Shown: positions 35,035 to 43,598 of the stretch, piece by piece
Layout: every line of letters starts with the position of its first letter
How positions within the stretch are numbered: the first letter of the stretch is position 1
Source of the DNA: Rhizobiaceae bacterium
GTDB taxonomy: Bacteria; Pseudomonadota; Alphaproteobacteria; Rhizobiales; Rhizobiaceae
Reading direction: 5' to 3'
DNA: 64,000 bases
Assembly (NCBI GenBank): GCA_017640615.1
Contig: JAEPQK010000001.1
Coordinates: forward strand, 62,001 to 126,000
Made by a program: the position numbers and the translations under genes
Notes under the pieces: generated by a model
What the model saw: only the letters and a program-made list of their open reading frames with translations
Told to the model about the DNA's origin: nothing
Databases searched by the model: none

Positions 35035-35676
35035 GTGGACGCGGCTGTTACAAGATCGTTTTCGGCGGAGGATTTCCGGCGCCGTGCAAGAGGTGCGGCG
35101 AGCGCCCCCGCCGCGAAGGACGACGACGATTTCGGCGATCACCGGCTGAACCCGGATATGCGCGACCAGATCGTGCGGCCAGGCCTACGCGACGCCGCGG
35201 TTCTGATCCCCGTCGTCGATCATGATGAGGGCGCGACCGTCATTCTCACCCAGCGTACACAGACCATGCGCAGCCATTCCGGGCAGATCGCATTTCCGGG
35301 CGGCAAGATCGATCCGGAAGATGCATCACCGGAGCATGCGGCACTGCGCGAGGCTGACGAAGAAATCGGGCTCACCGATGCTCATGTCGATGTCATCGGC
35401 CGGTTGCCGGACTATGTTTCAGGCTCCGGATTCCGCATCGCGCCGGTGCTGTCGGTCGTGCGTCCGGGCTTCGATCTCACCATCAATCCGCATGAGGTGG
35501 ATGCCGCGTTCGAGGTGCCACTTGCATTCCTCATGGACCCGGCCAACCACCGGCAGCAAAGCCGGGTGTGGAACAAGCGCGAGCGGTTTTTCTACGAAAT
35601 GCCGTTCGGTGAACGGTATATCTGGGGCGTGACCGCCGGCATCATCCGCCAGCTCTATGAAAGGCTCTATGCGTGA
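35035..35676 (+). CDS. CoA pyrophosphatase-type Nudix hydrolase
   Basis: A 213-residue Nudix enzyme. The Nudix box is complete (GGKIDPEDASPEHAALREA with the following DEEIGL), and an upstream SHSGQIAFPGG segment is typical of CoA pyrophosphatases (NudL-like). It starts with GTG two bases after the DUF1285 stop and shares GTGA with the CCA-adding enzyme start. Confidence 0.9.
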   Translation: MDAAVTRSFSAEDFRRRARGAASAPAAKDDDDFGDHRLNPDMRDQIVRPGLRDAAVLIPVVDHDEGATVILTQRTQTMRSHSGQIAFPGGKIDPEDASPEHAALREADEEIGLTDAHVDVIGRLPDYVSGSGFRIAPVLSVVRPGFDLTINPHEVDAAFEVPLAFLMDPANHRQQSRVWNKRERFFYEMPFGERYIWGVTAGIIRQLYERLYA

Positions 35677-36923
35677 GCGAAGCCTCGATCGCCAAGGCCA
35701 GCTGGCTGAAAAACGCCGGTTTGCAGACGCTTTTGTCCGTGCTCTCCGCCGACGGCGAAGAAGCCCGAATTGCAGGTGGGGCGGTGCGCAATGCGCTACT
35801 GGGCGAGACGGTGACGGATATCGACATCGCCACCACGAATTTGCCTGAAGCGGTGATCTCGCGCGCGCAGAATGCGGGCTTCAAGACTGTGCCCACGGGG
35901 ATGGAGCACGGCACGATCACCGTGATCGCCGATGGTACGCCCTATGAGGTGACCACGCTGCGCGCTGACATCGAGACCGACGGGCGGCACGCCCGAGTCG
36001 AGTTCGGCCGCGACTGGAAGCGCGATGCCGAGCGCCGCGACTTCACGATAAATGGCATGTATGCCGAGGCTGACGGGCAAGTGGTAGATCTCGTCGGCGG
36101 ACTTGCCGATCTTCAAAGCCGCACGCTGCGCTTCATCGGCGAGGCTGAAGAACGCATCAGGGAAGACTATCTGCGCATTCTGCGCTTTTTCCGCTTCTTC
36201 GCCTGGTATGGAGCGGGGCGCCCGGATGCTGAGGGCATAAAAGCGTCGGCGCGACTGAAAGACGGGCTCGACGGGCTTTCGGCGGAGCGGGTCTGGTCGG
36301 AATTGCGCAGGCTGCTTTCCGCCCCCGATCCCTCGCGCGCGCTGTTGTGGATGCGCCAGACCGGCGTTCTGACGCGCGTTCTGCCAGAGAGCGAGAAATG
36401 GGGCATCGACGCAGTGCCGGGCCTGATCGATGCAGAAGGCACCGAAGACTGGAAACCCGACCCATTACTGCGGCTTGCCGCAATCGTGCCGCCGGACGGC
36501 AAGCGCCTGGCCGGTCTGGCCAAGCGGCTCAAGCTTTCGAATGCTGAGGCGGACAAGCTTCAGGCCTGGGCGAATGCCGCAACGCCTGCGGCCGAGTGCA
36601 GCGAGGCGGAGCTTGCCCGCATTGCCTATCGCGGCAAGATGGGCGGGATCGACGATCGCATGCGCCTGGCCCTTGCCAGCGCGCAGGCGAAAACGGATGC
36701 CGACACGGCCGCGCGCTACCGGCATCTGCTGGACTTTCTTTCATCGTGGGAAAAGCCGGTGATGCAGTTGACGGGCAACGATCTGCTGGCCGCGGGGCTC
36801 ATGCCCGGCAAAGAGCTTGGCGCAATTCTCAAGTCGCTCGAAAGCGAATGGGTGGAGAGCAATTTCTCGCTAAGCCGCGACGCGCTGTTGAAACGCGCCG
36901 CGGAGCTTGTCGCGCAAAACTAG
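35673..36923 (+). CDS. cca: CCA tRNA nucleotidyltransferase
   Basis: Adds or repairs the 3' CCA end of tRNA. It is a 416-residue class-II nucleotidyltransferase with the GGAVRNALLG phosphate-binding motif, the catalytic DID pair just after it, and the RRDFTINGMY segment. GTG start within the Nudix gene's stop. The stop overlaps by 4 bases the stop of the convergent DUF1059 gene. Confidence 0.92.
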   Translation: MSEASIAKASWLKNAGLQTLLSVLSADGEEARIAGGAVRNALLGETVTDIDIATTNLPEAVISRAQNAGFKTVPTGMEHGTITVIADGTPYEVTTLRADIETDGRHARVEFGRDWKRDAERRDFTINGMYAEADGQVVDLVGGLADLQSRTLRFIGEAEERIREDYLRILRFFRFFAWYGAGRPDAEGIKASARLKDGLDGLSAERVWSELRRLLSAPDPSRALLWMRQTGVLTRVLPESEKWGIDAVPGLIDAEGTEDWKPDPLLRLAAIVPPDGKRLAGLAKRLKLSNAEADKLQAWANAATPAAECSEAELARIAYRGKMGGIDDRMRLALASAQAKTDADTAARYRHLLDFLSSWEKPVMQLTGNDLLAAGLMPGKELGAILKSLESEWVESNFSLSRDALLKRAAELVAQN

Positions 36924-37105
36924 GCAGCGTCGCGCGCAGTGGCGATGCGGGAGCGGATCGCTTCCACCATGGTTTCGCGAATATTCGTTTCGCCATGCGC
37001 TTCGCGCATATGCTCAACGGCGCGGCGCATGACTTCCGCCTCTTCCTCGTGGCGGGTGTGCCATTCGCACCCGGGCACCAGCGAGCCGCAATGATAGGTT
37101 TTCAT
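36920..37105 (-). CDS. DUF1059 small protein
   Basis: A 61-residue protein with the DUF1059 pattern: MKTYHCGSLVPGCEWHTRHE, then a conserved HMREAHGE helix; the Cys and His residues suggest a small metal- or redox-sensitive fold. AGGAGGAACC precedes the ATG at 37105, making the longer frame to 37219 unnecessary. It sits just downstream of the LysR gene on the same strand and may be co-transcribed. Confidence 0.85.
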   Translation of the reverse strand: MKTYHCGSLVPGCEWHTRHEEEAEVMRRAVEHMREAHGETNIRETMVEAIRSRIATARDAA

Positions 37106-37181
37106 TGGTTCCTCCTTGGCTCCATTCGGACGTTCCGACCATAACATGAAATGCGGCGAGAGATTGCTTCTGCCGGCGTTT

Positions 37182-38087
37182 TCATCGATCCACTTCGAAC
37201 ATCTTCCGGGTTTCGCCAAGCTGGTTCCTGATCCACGATTTGAAGCTGCGGACCTTCGCGTCCTCGCGCCGTGATGCGGCGGTGACCGCCCAATAATGCA
37301 TGCCGGTCGGCGCGCGGTGACGGAACGGTGCGACCAGCGAGCCTATGCACAGCGGATATTCCGCAAGCGTCTGCCACGAAAGCATGACGCCCTGACCGGC
37401 GATTGCGGCGTCCTGCGCAAGAGCGGCATCGGCGTAGGCGTTGCCGAATGTCAGGTCGCTTTCGGAAAGCCCGAATTCGTCGAGCCATAGCTGCCATGGC
37501 AGCATGGAGTTGAAATCGGTGACGATTGGAACGCTGGCGAGGTCGGATGGCTCATGCAGTTTTTCGGCGAGCGCCGGCACACAAACCGGAAATATCTCCT
37601 GCTCCAGCAGGGGTTCGGCTTTCACACCCGGCCAGCCGCCGGGGCCGACCCGAATGGCAATATCGATATCGGAGGTGGCCGGGTCGATGAGTTGTACCGT
37701 CGCGTCGAGCCGCACCTGTATGCCTGGATGGGCCGACATAAAATCGCTCAGGCGCGGCACGAGCCATTTTGACGCCAGCACCGGCGCGACTGAGATGGTC
37801 AGCACATCGTCGGCATGTTGCGCAGCCGAGGCGACCGCCTGATCGAGTGCTGTGAAGCCGGTCGTGAGTCTCGCGAGAAACTCATGGCCAAAGCGCGTTG
37901 GCACAAGACCGCGGGTGCTGCGTTCAAAGACCTGCCGGCCAAGCTGTTCCTCGGCTCGGATAATCTGTTGGCTCACCGCTCCCACCGTCACGCCAAGTTC
38001 GGAGGCCGCTGCCTTCAGGGAGCCCAGCCGACCGCAGCTTTCCAGCGCGCGCAAGCCATTAAGATGTAGCCTGTTCAACTCTCTCAT
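37182..38087 (-). CDS. LysR-family regulator, GcvA-like
   Basis: A 301-residue LysR-type regulator: helix-turn-helix around residues 24-45 (AAASELGVTVGAVSQQI) and a substrate-binding-like effector domain. The GcvA-like subgroup often controls a single adjacent gene. A perfect 15-bp palindrome covers its own start codon, which suggests autorepression. A small gene begins 93 bases away on the other strand. Confidence 0.88.
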   Translation of the reverse strand: MRELNRLHLNGLRALESCGRLGSLKAAASELGVTVGAVSQQIIRAEEQLGRQVFERSTRGLVPTRFGHEFLARLTTGFTALDQAVASAAQHADDVLTISVAPVLASKWLVPRLSDFMSAHPGIQVRLDATVQLIDPATSDIDIAIRVGPGGWPGVKAEPLLEQEIFPVCVPALAEKLHEPSDLASVPIVTDFNSMLPWQLWLDEFGLSESDLTFGNAYADAALAQDAAIAGQGVMLSWQTLAEYPLCIGSLVAPFRHRAPTGMHYWAVTAASRREDAKVRSFKSWIRNQLGETRKMFEVDR

Positions 38088-38101
38088 ATAGATTATCTAT
38101 A
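38087..38101. promoter_or_regulatory. Palindrome at the LysR start codon
   Basis: TATAGAT-T-ATCTATA is a perfect 7-bp inverted repeat, fitting the T-N11-A rule of LysR sites. Its first base lies inside the start codon, so bound protein would block initiation of its own gene. Confidence 0.55.
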
Positions 38102-38180
38102 CCAGCGTCGTGCAATTCTCCATTGAGAATCGACGCGTTTCGCCAGAAATTCATGACATCGCTTGGAAAGGAGCGTTGTC

Positions 38181-38450
38181 ATGTTACAGATTATCTGGAA
38201 TGCGCTGCGGTCGGGCAGTTTCCACAGCCAGGACGGTCAGTTGGAGCGGTGGCGCTGCGACCCGCTCGCGCACCCGGTGCTCGATCATATGACACAGGCC
38301 GAGCTTGGCGATCTTCCGCTGGGCTCAGCGAGATATGATTGCGAAGCCGATCAGCCGCCTCACGGCCACTTCACTTCCGGCGGCAGGCTCGAGAGAATCG
38401 AGTTGACGTTGCCGCCCGTCTTGAGCCCGAAAATCGTGCCACGGTCGTAA
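38181..38450 (+). CDS. Small protein divergent from LysR, running antisense into hemF
   Basis: An 89-residue frame beginning after a good ribosome site (GGAAAGGAG, about 7 bases before the ATG). The N-terminal ~58 residues look protein-like ([16 protein letters not shown], then a helix ending AELGDLPLG), vaguely like short DUF1127-type proteins. The last ~30 residues are antisense to the hemF 3' end and biased, as if an original stop had been lost. Placement opposite a GcvA-type regulator suggests it may be the regulated gene. Function unknown. Confidence 0.5.
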   Translation: MLQIIWNALRSGSFHSQDGQLERWRCDPLAHPVLDHMTQAELGDLPLGSARYDCEADQPPHGHFTSGGRLERIELTLPPVLSPKIVPRS

Positions 38451-39274
38451 AGCAGGTTGAACTCGACATAGCGGCCGCGCCGCACAAGCTGCTCCTCGCG
38501 GTCGGCTTCGGTCCAGTTTTCGTTGAAATTTGCGCGCACCAGATGCGGATAGACCACCGCGAAAGTGCGCCCGACATCCTGCACGAAACGGAAGTCGGCA
38601 TCCCAGCCGCCGGCTTCATCCTCACTTTTCAACCAGTCGAAAAAGATGCCGCCAATGCCGCGCGCTTCATTGCGGTGCGGCAGGTAGAAATATTCGTCGC
38701 ACCATGTTTTGTAGCGCTCATAATCAGCGACGCTTGGGTGCTTGTCGCAGACGAAACGCATCGCCTTGTGAAAAGTCTGGCTGTCGGCATGTTCCTGCGT
38801 GCGCCGGCGTTCGAGCACCGGCGTCAGGTCGGCGCCGCCGCCGAACCATTGCGACGTCGTCACCACCATGCGCGTGTTCATGTGAACCGCGGGCACATGC
38901 GGGTTCTGCGGGTGTGCGATCAGCGAGATGCCGGAGGCCCAGAAACGGGGATCATCCTCCGCACCCGGAATCTGTTTGCGGAATTCGGGCGAGAACTCGC
39001 CATGGACGGTCGATGTGTGAACGCCGACTTTCTCAAAGACGCGGCCATACATCATCGACATCGTGCCCCCGCCGCCTTCGCCCTTGTCGCGCTGCCACTC
39101 CTCGCGTTCGAAGCGGCCGGGCGCACGATGGGCCAGCGGACCCGTGAGCTCATCCTCGAGCGCCTCGAAGGCTGCGCAGATGCGGTCGCGCAATTCCTCG
39201 AACCAGCTTTTCGCCGCCTCTTTTTTGGCTTCGATGTCGTCGGGCAGGCCAGGCGGCAGTTCGGGGCGTTCCAT
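38360..39274 (-). CDS. hemF: Oxygen-dependent coproporphyrinogen III oxidase
   Basis: Converts coproporphyrinogen III to protoporphyrinogen IX in heme synthesis. It has 304 residues with the family segments [31 protein letters not shown] and [24 protein letters not shown] lies upstream of the ATG. A hairpin (39300-39321) is present in the presumed leader. The 3' end overlaps the small plus-strand frame at 38181-38450. Confidence 0.93.
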   Translation of the reverse strand: MERPELPPGLPDDIEAKKEAAKSWFEELRDRICAAFEALEDELTGPLAHRAPGRFEREEWQRDKGEGGGGTMSMMYGRVFEKVGVHTSTVHGEFSPEFRKQIPGAEDDPRFWASGISLIAHPQNPHVPAVHMNTRMVVTTSQWFGGGADLTPVLERRRTQEHADSQTFHKAMRFVCDKHPSVADYERYKTWCDEYFYLPHRNEARGIGGIFFDWLKSEDEAGGWDADFRFVQDVGRTFAVVYPHLVRANFNENWTEADREEQLVRRGRYVEFNLLYDRGTIFGLKTGGNVNSILSSLPPEVKWP

Positions 39275-39299
39275 GTAGGGCAGTCTCCTTACCCAACGG

Positions 39300-39321
39300 G
39301 AGCCTGCTCAGAGGCAGGCTC
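39300..39321. promoter_or_regulatory. Hairpin in the hemF upstream region
   Basis: GAGCCTGC-TCAGAG-GCAGGCTC, an 8-bp perfect stem, 26 bases upstream of hemF and in the divergent spacer to the small gene at 39393. It could be a leader structure. Confidence 0.4.
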
Positions 39322-39392
39322 TTTCATTCGGGACTCGTCATTTCAGCCGCCGTTCTCTAAAGTTCAGGCTAGGACGGTCAAGGAGTTCTTTG

Positions 39393-39650
39393 TTGAAAGT
39401 GCCCGCACGTCCATCGCTGGACAGCCTGAAAACCCGGCTCGACAAGGGCAGGGAAACAGGCCAGCGCCTGACCCGCGACGGGTTCCTGCGCGAGACTTTC
39501 GTGTTGCCGCGTGAGGCAGCGCGGGTGAAGGCGCGAGAGTGGTTCGACCGGTGGCCGAAACAGGCTTACTGGACCGCTATCGAAAGCTGGGCCGAGCGCC
39601 CGGATGACGAGATCGAATTTACCATGCGTCGGTTGCCGACCGCGGATTAG
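39393..39650 (+). CDS. Small conserved protein, unknown function
   Basis: An 85-residue, charged, tryptophan-rich protein (AREWFDRWPKQAYWTAIESW) without signal peptide or membrane segment. I chose the TTG at 39393 because AGGAG (39381-39385) is 7 bases upstream; a TTG one codon earlier and a GTG at 39399 are alternatives. It is convergent with trmL. No family recognised. Confidence 0.65.
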   Translation: MKVPARPSLDSLKTRLDKGRETGQRLTRDGFLRETFVLPREAARVKAREWFDRWPKQAYWTAIESWAERPDDEIEFTMRRLPTAD

Positions 39651-39677
39651 ACTACGATCGCCCAATCCGTTTTCTTG

Positions 39678-40139
39678 CTAATCAAGCTGCCGCATTGCTT
39701 CGCCCGCAGCCATCGCAGCAGATAACGCTAGGTTCAGGCTGCGGCCGCCGCCCGGCATCGGGATCAGAAGTCGCGCTTCAACTGCAGCATGCACTTCTTC
39801 CGGAACACCGGAAGACTCCCGCCCGAACAGAAGTGTGTCACCAGACCTGAACTCGAACTGCGTATATGGCGTTGCGCCTGACGTCGTGAACAGGATCAGC
39901 CGGCTGGCGGCTGCCTTGCGCGTTTGCACGAACGCGGCCCAATCGTCATGCCGGGTGAGCGCGGCAATCGCCAGATAGTCCATGCCGGCGCGCTTCAACG
40001 CACGGTCAGAAAAGTCGAAGCCGGCCGGGCCGATCACATCGACGCCGACGCCCAGACATGCGCCCAGCCGCAGAATTGCGCCGGTGTTGCCGGCAATGTC
40101 GGGCTGGTAAAGCGCAAGGCGGAAGCGGGGAGGGTTCAT
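39678..40139 (-). CDS. trmL: tRNA (cytidine/uridine-34-2'-O)-methyltransferase
   Basis: A 153-residue SPOUT methyltransferase modifying the wobble base of tRNA-Leu. The knotted SAM site is visible: LLFGRESSGVPEEV, IPMPGGGRSLNLALSAAMA. Length is typical of TrmL. It overlaps the soxR stop by 4 bases and is probably co-transcribed after soxR. Confidence 0.92.
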   Translation of the reverse strand: MNPPRFRLALYQPDIAGNTGAILRLGACLGVGVDVIGPAGFDFSDRALKRAGMDYLAIAALTRHDDWAAFVQTRKAAASRLILFTTSGATPYTQFEFRSGDTLLFGRESSGVPEEVHAAVEARLLIPMPGGGRSLNLALSAAMAAGEAMRQLD

Positions 40140-40585
40140 TTCGGTTGTTTGTCCCCCAGCCAGTAGCGCGGGCCCGAGCCTCGCCTGGCAATCTTGTCGG
40201 CCGGGTTGACCAGCTTGCAGTGCTTCATGGAGAGGCAGCCGCAGCCGATGCAGCCTGTCAGTCCCTCCTTCAGCCTTTCAAGTTCGGCAATGCGATCATC
40301 GATGCGTCGCGTCCAGCTTTTTGAGAGCTTCTGCCAGTCCGATTTGTTCGGCGTGCGGCCATCGGGCAGCCTGGCAAGCTCGGCGCCGATCTCCTCCAGT
40401 GTAAGGCCGACCTTCTGCGCAAAAACGATGAAGGCGATGCGGCGCAGCGTTGAGCGGGCAAAGCGGCGATGGGTCGAGCCATAGCGTTCGGACTGGATGA
40501 GCCCGCGTTCCTCGTAAAAGCGCAGGGCGGATGCGGCGATGCCGGAGCGCTTCGCAACAGCGCCGATCGTTAGCGTCGTTTCCAT
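40136..40585 (-). CDS. soxR: Redox-sensitive MerR-family regulator SoxR
   Basis: A 149-residue MerR-type regulator with winged helix-turn-helix (TIGAVAKRSGIAASALRFYEE region) and the [2Fe-2S] ligand set Cys112, Cys115, Cys117 and Cys123 (CIGCGCLSMKHC, the CX2CXCX5C of SoxR). I chose the ATG at 40585 because upstream in-frame sequence overlaps the control region. The divergent gene at 40684 has a SoxR-type promoter, so this SoxR probably activates it under redox-cycling stress. Confidence 0.93.
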   Translation of the reverse strand: METTLTIGAVAKRSGIAASALRFYEERGLIQSERYGSTHRRFARSTLRRIAFIVFAQKVGLTLEEIGAELARLPDGRTPNKSDWQKLSKSWTRRIDDRIAELERLKEGLTGCIGCGCLSMKHCKLVNPADKIARRGSGPRYWLGDKQPK

Positions 40586-40611
40586 GCCGCGTCTTCGAGC
40601 ACATTCGACAC

Positions 40612-40642
40612 TTGACTTCAAGTTAAGTTGAACTTTTATTTC
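40612..40642 (+). promoter_or_regulatory. SoxR-type promoter (19-bp spacer) with SoxR box
   Basis: -35 TTGACT (40612-40617) and -10 TATTTC (40637-40642) are 19 bases apart, the overlong spacing typical of MerR-family activated promoters. Between them lies a near-perfect dyad TTCAAGTTAAGTTGAA (14 of 16 symmetric), close to the SoxR box core CTCAAGTTAACTTGAG. Confidence 0.72.
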
Positions 40643-40683
40643 TTATGCTCCCTGTTGGAAATGCGATCTCAAGGAGCATGATC

Positions 40684-41067
40684 ATGAAATCTGAATCCCG
40701 GTTTGGCCGCTCCATAACCGAGGAAGTGCGCTCATGGTTCGGTGTGACCGTGACCATCAGCCGGCGCGGCGAGACGCTGTTCATGGTCAACCGGCGCGAA
40801 ATCGGCTGCCTTTACGGCGACAGCGTTGCGCTGTTTCGGTTCGACCCGGCCCTTCGTACGCAGCTTCTTCTTGCGGGGCGGGTCGCCGATCATCCACTTT
40901 ATCCGCGTGGCAGCGGCCCGGCCGTGCGGCGCATGATTTCGGAAACAGATGCGCGGGATGTGGTTCGGTTGATATGGGTCAATTACGAAAGCGCAATTGC
41001 CGGTTTCAATCGACGCGCCGAGCTCGCTGCCATGCCGGTGCTTGCCGAGCGGATGGTTGCCAATTGA
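40684..41067 (+). CDS. Luciferase-like DUF5519-type protein, probable SoxR target
   Basis: A 127-residue soluble protein. The segment MVNRREIGCLYGDSVALFRF followed by LLLAGRVADHPL matches what I recall of the luciferase-like DUF5519 family, whose function is unknown. The ATG at 40684 is 7 bases after AAGGAG; an ATG at 40678 is too close. The promoter is of the SoxR type and soxR is divergent, so induction by redox-active compounds is likely. Confidence 0.78.
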   Translation: MKSESRFGRSITEEVRSWFGVTVTISRRGETLFMVNRREIGCLYGDSVALFRFDPALRTQLLLAGRVADHPLYPRGSGPAVRRMISETDARDVVRLIWVNYESAIAGFNRRAELAAMPVLAERMVAN

Positions 41068-41172
41068 CAACAGTGGCGGCGTTTGTGGCGCTGGCGGGCT
41101 TTTCGGGGTAGTATCGGTCGGCTTGCCGATCTATAAGCCACCCAGCCGAAATCGAGACCAAAGGAGGCAGTG

Positions 41173-41229
41173 ATGGACATCTGGATGCTTGTCGCGACAC
41201 GCAGCCTCCCACGTGGGTCGCACGCCTGA
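41173..41229 (+). CDS. Candidate 18-residue upstream peptide
   Basis: A short frame (MDIWMLVATRSLPRGSHA) behind one of the strongest ribosome sites in the window, AAAGGAGG with 5 bases to the ATG. It ends one base before a 12-bp stem. GCCTCC inside the frame (41204-41209) is complementary to GGAGGC of its own ribosome site. It may be a leader peptide controlling downstream ABC exporter genes. Nothing proves translation. Confidence 0.4.
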   Translation: MDIWMLVATRSLPRGSHA

Positions 41230-41293
41230 CGGCGGATTCGGTTCTACTGACAATTTTCTGACGCGTCGCCGAACTCCGCCGGAACCCAGTTCC
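41230..41293 (+). promoter_or_regulatory. Leader stem-loops before the ABC exporter genes
   Basis: CGGCGGA/TTCGG (41230-41241) pairs with CCGAA/TCCGCCG (41269-41281, one bulged C), a 12-bp stem with a 27-base loop. A second hairpin GGAAC-CCA-GTTCC (41281-41293) shares a base with the first. No T-run, so control would be of translation or RNA stability. Confidence 0.5.
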
Positions 41294-41312
41294 GTCTCGA
41301 GAGAGTTCATCC

Positions 41313-41600
41313 ATGCACGCAAGAAATCCCAAGCCCCGCAAGGGTCAAGATCCGTCGCCGCTCCATCCGCTTTCCGCAGATGCGGCAATACCACCGAAGT
41401 CCGTGCCGCAATCTCCTGACAAGGGGTTGTCGGCAGCCTTTGCTGCTGCGCTTGGCGCAGGGGCACCGACGGCCGACACTGCGGGCGCCGGACATGAGAG
41501 AACCAAGGGCGGTCATGGCCGGCCTGACCAGACCAACAAGGCGGCGAAGCCTGCGACGCGACCGGGTGGATTTTCCGGTCATCGCAGCGGCCACCGCTAA
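41313..41600 (+). CDS. Small basic Pro/Gly-rich protein, unknown
   Basis: A 95-residue frame rich in Pro, Gly, Ala, Lys and His with a basic tail (GGFSGHRSGHR). No hydrophobic segment; likely disordered. It lies between the structured leader and the first ABC exporter gene, 21 bases before the latter. A weak purine-rich stretch (GAGAGAG) precedes the ATG. It could be a real small protein of the operon or a chance frame; the position and composition favour real but I recognise no family. Confidence 0.5.
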   Translation: MHARNPKPRKGQDPSPLHPLSADAAIPPKSVPQSPDKGLSAAFAAALGAGAPTADTAGAGHERTKGGHGRPDQTNKAAKPATRPGGFSGHRSGHR

Positions 41601-41621
41601 GTCTAACGAGGCATTGAGACC

Positions 41622-43481
41622 ATGTTCCGCTGGTTTGAAACACGACTGAACCCATTCCCGCCCGAGGAACCCGAACAGCCCCCGCGCACTCTGGCGGCAT
41701 TCGCCTGGCACTATTCGCGCGGCGTCTGGCCGTGGTTTGCCATCGTTGTGTGTCTCACGGCGGGCATCGCGGCGCTGCAGGTGGTGATCTTCAGCTTTAT
41801 GGGCAACATCGTCGATTGGCTGACGGGCGCCAATCCCGAGACGTTTCTGGAAGACGAGTTCTGGAGCCTCGTTGGGATGGCAGCTGTTGTCTTGCTGCTT
41901 TTGCCGGCGCTGGCGATAGCGCATGGCCTGGTCATGCACCAGACGATCTTCGGCAATTATCCGATGCTCATCCGGTGGAAGGCGCACCGCTATCTGCTGC
42001 GGCAGAGCTTCGCCTTCTATCAGGACGAGTTTGCCGGGCGCGTCGCCACAAAGGTGATGCAGGGCGCGCTTGGCGTGCGCGAGATGGTGACCAAGGCGCT
42101 CGACGTGTTCGTCTATGTCATCGTCTATTTCCTGTCGGCGCTGGTGCTCCTAGCCAGTTTCGACCTGTGGCTGATGGCGCCGTTCCTCGTCTGGCTGAGC
42201 GGATATTCCATGTTGCTTCGCCACTATCTGCCGAAGCTGCGCGACATCTCGGGCAAACAGGCGGATGCGCGCTCGCTGATGACCGGCCGGGTGGTCGACA
42301 GCTACACCAACATCATGACGGTGAAACTTTTCGCCCATGCCGGGCGCGAAGAGCGGTATGCACGCGAGGCCATGTCGCAGTTCCTCGACACGGTTCATCC
42401 GCAAATGCGCTACGTGACCAAGCTCAATTTCGGGCTCGACATGTCGAATGCGCTGCTTCTGTTCACTGTCGGCGGCGTCGGCATCTGGTCGTGGATCAAC
42501 GGTTCGGTGTCGGTCGGTGCGGTTGCGGTAGCACTTGGCCTTGTCATGCGGCTTGAGGGCATGAGCCACTGGATCATGTGGGAGCTTGCCGGCGTGTTCG
42601 AGAATATCGGCATGGCGCAGGATGGCATGAACACGATTGCCCAGCCGCGAGACGTGCGAGACAGCCCCGAGGCCGAAGAGCTCGACGTGAAGCGCGGAGC
42701 AATCGCGTTCAAGAATGTCCGCTTCCACTACGGCAAGGAAAAGGGCGTGATCGAGAACCTGACTCTGTCCGTTAAGCCCGGGGAGAAGGTAGGTCTGGTT
42801 GGGCGCTCCGGCGCCGGCAAATCGACGCTGATCAACGTGCTTCTGCGCCTCTACGATGTGGAGGGCGGCAGCATTCTGATCGACGGGCAGGACATTGCCG
42901 AGGCGACACAGGACAGCCTGCGCGCCAATATCGGCATGGTCACGCAGGACACGTCTCTCCTGCATCGTTCGGTGCGCGACAACATTCTCTATGGCCGCCC
43001 GGATGCGACCGAGGAGATGATGATCGAGGCCGCGAAGCGGGCAGAGGCGCATGAGTTCATCCTTGAACTCACCGACCCGAAGGGCCGCAAGGGTTATGAC
43101 GCTCATGTCGGCGAGCGTGGCGTGAAGCTGTCCGGAGGGCAGCGGCAGCGTATCGCGATCGCGCGTGTCATGCTCAAGGATGCACCGGTGCTTATCCTTG
43201 ATGAAGCCACGTCTGCGCTCGATTCAGAGGTGGAAGAAGCGATCCAGCAGAACCTCTACCGGTTGATGGAAGGCAAGACGGTGATCGCCATTGCGCACAG
43301 ACTGTCGACCATTTCGGCGATGGACAGGCTCGTCGTGCTCGATCAGGGTCACATCCTCGAGCAGGGTACGCATGACAAGCTGGTGACGTCCGGCGGCCTC
43401 TACGCCGATCTCTGGCGTCGCCAGTCTGGCGGCTTCATCGACGCCGAGGTGGATGCCGAACGGCAGGACGCGGCTGAGTAG
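41622..43481 (+). CDS. ABC half-exporter (membrane plus ATPase), first of a pair
   Basis: A 619-residue type-IV ABC exporter subunit: six membrane segments in residues ~35-330, then an ATPase with Walker A (GRSGAGKSTLI), signature (LSGGQRQRIAIARVM), Walker B (VLILDEATSALD) and the H-loop (IAHRLST). The site is intact, so it could act as a homodimer, but the next gene encodes a similar half-transporter and a heterodimer is plausible. Substrate unknown; the family exports lipids, drugs or peptides. Confidence 0.9.
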   Translation: MFRWFETRLNPFPPEEPEQPPRTLAAFAWHYSRGVWPWFAIVVCLTAGIAALQVVIFSFMGNIVDWLTGANPETFLEDEFWSLVGMAAVVLLLLPALAIAHGLVMHQTIFGNYPMLIRWKAHRYLLRQSFAFYQDEFAGRVATKVMQGALGVREMVTKALDVFVYVIVYFLSALVLLASFDLWLMAPFLVWLSGYSMLLRHYLPKLRDISGKQADARSLMTGRVVDSYTNIMTVKLFAHAGREERYAREAMSQFLDTVHPQMRYVTKLNFGLDMSNALLLFTVGGVGIWSWINGSVSVGAVAVALGLVMRLEGMSHWIMWELAGVFENIGMAQDGMNTIAQPRDVRDSPEAEELDVKRGAIAFKNVRFHYGKEKGVIENLTLSVKPGEKVGLVGRSGAGKSTLINVLLRLYDVEGGSILIDGQDIAEATQDSLRANIGMVTQDTSLLHRSVRDNILYGRPDATEEMMIEAAKRAEAHEFILELTDPKGRKGYDAHVGERGVKLSGGQRQRIAIARVMLKDAPVLILDEATSALDSEVEEAIQQNLYRLMEGKTVIAIAHRLSTISAMDRLVVLDQGHILEQGTHDKLVTSGGLYADLWRRQSGGFIDAEVDAERQDAAE

Positions 43482-43541
43482 CCGGTTCTGCCTGGCCATC
43501 ATAGGCGGTTGCCTTGGTTAGGCCACCGCTCCAACTAAGAC

Positions 43542-43572
43542 TGCCGCCGCGGCTGGTAGGGCCGCGGCGGCA
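43542..43572 (+). promoter_or_regulatory. Perfect 12-bp GC hairpin between the two ABC genes
   Basis: TGCCGCCGCGGC pairs with GCCGCGGCGGCA around a 7-base loop (TGGTAGG). No T-run follows. It lies between the two exporter genes and may act as a decay block or partial stop. Confidence 0.6.
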
Positions 43573-43598
43573 CATTCCTGAAGAAAACGCGGGACCGG

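Noticed and set aside
38339-39514. 391-codon plus-strand frame
   Set aside because: Antisense to hemF, which is unmistakable.
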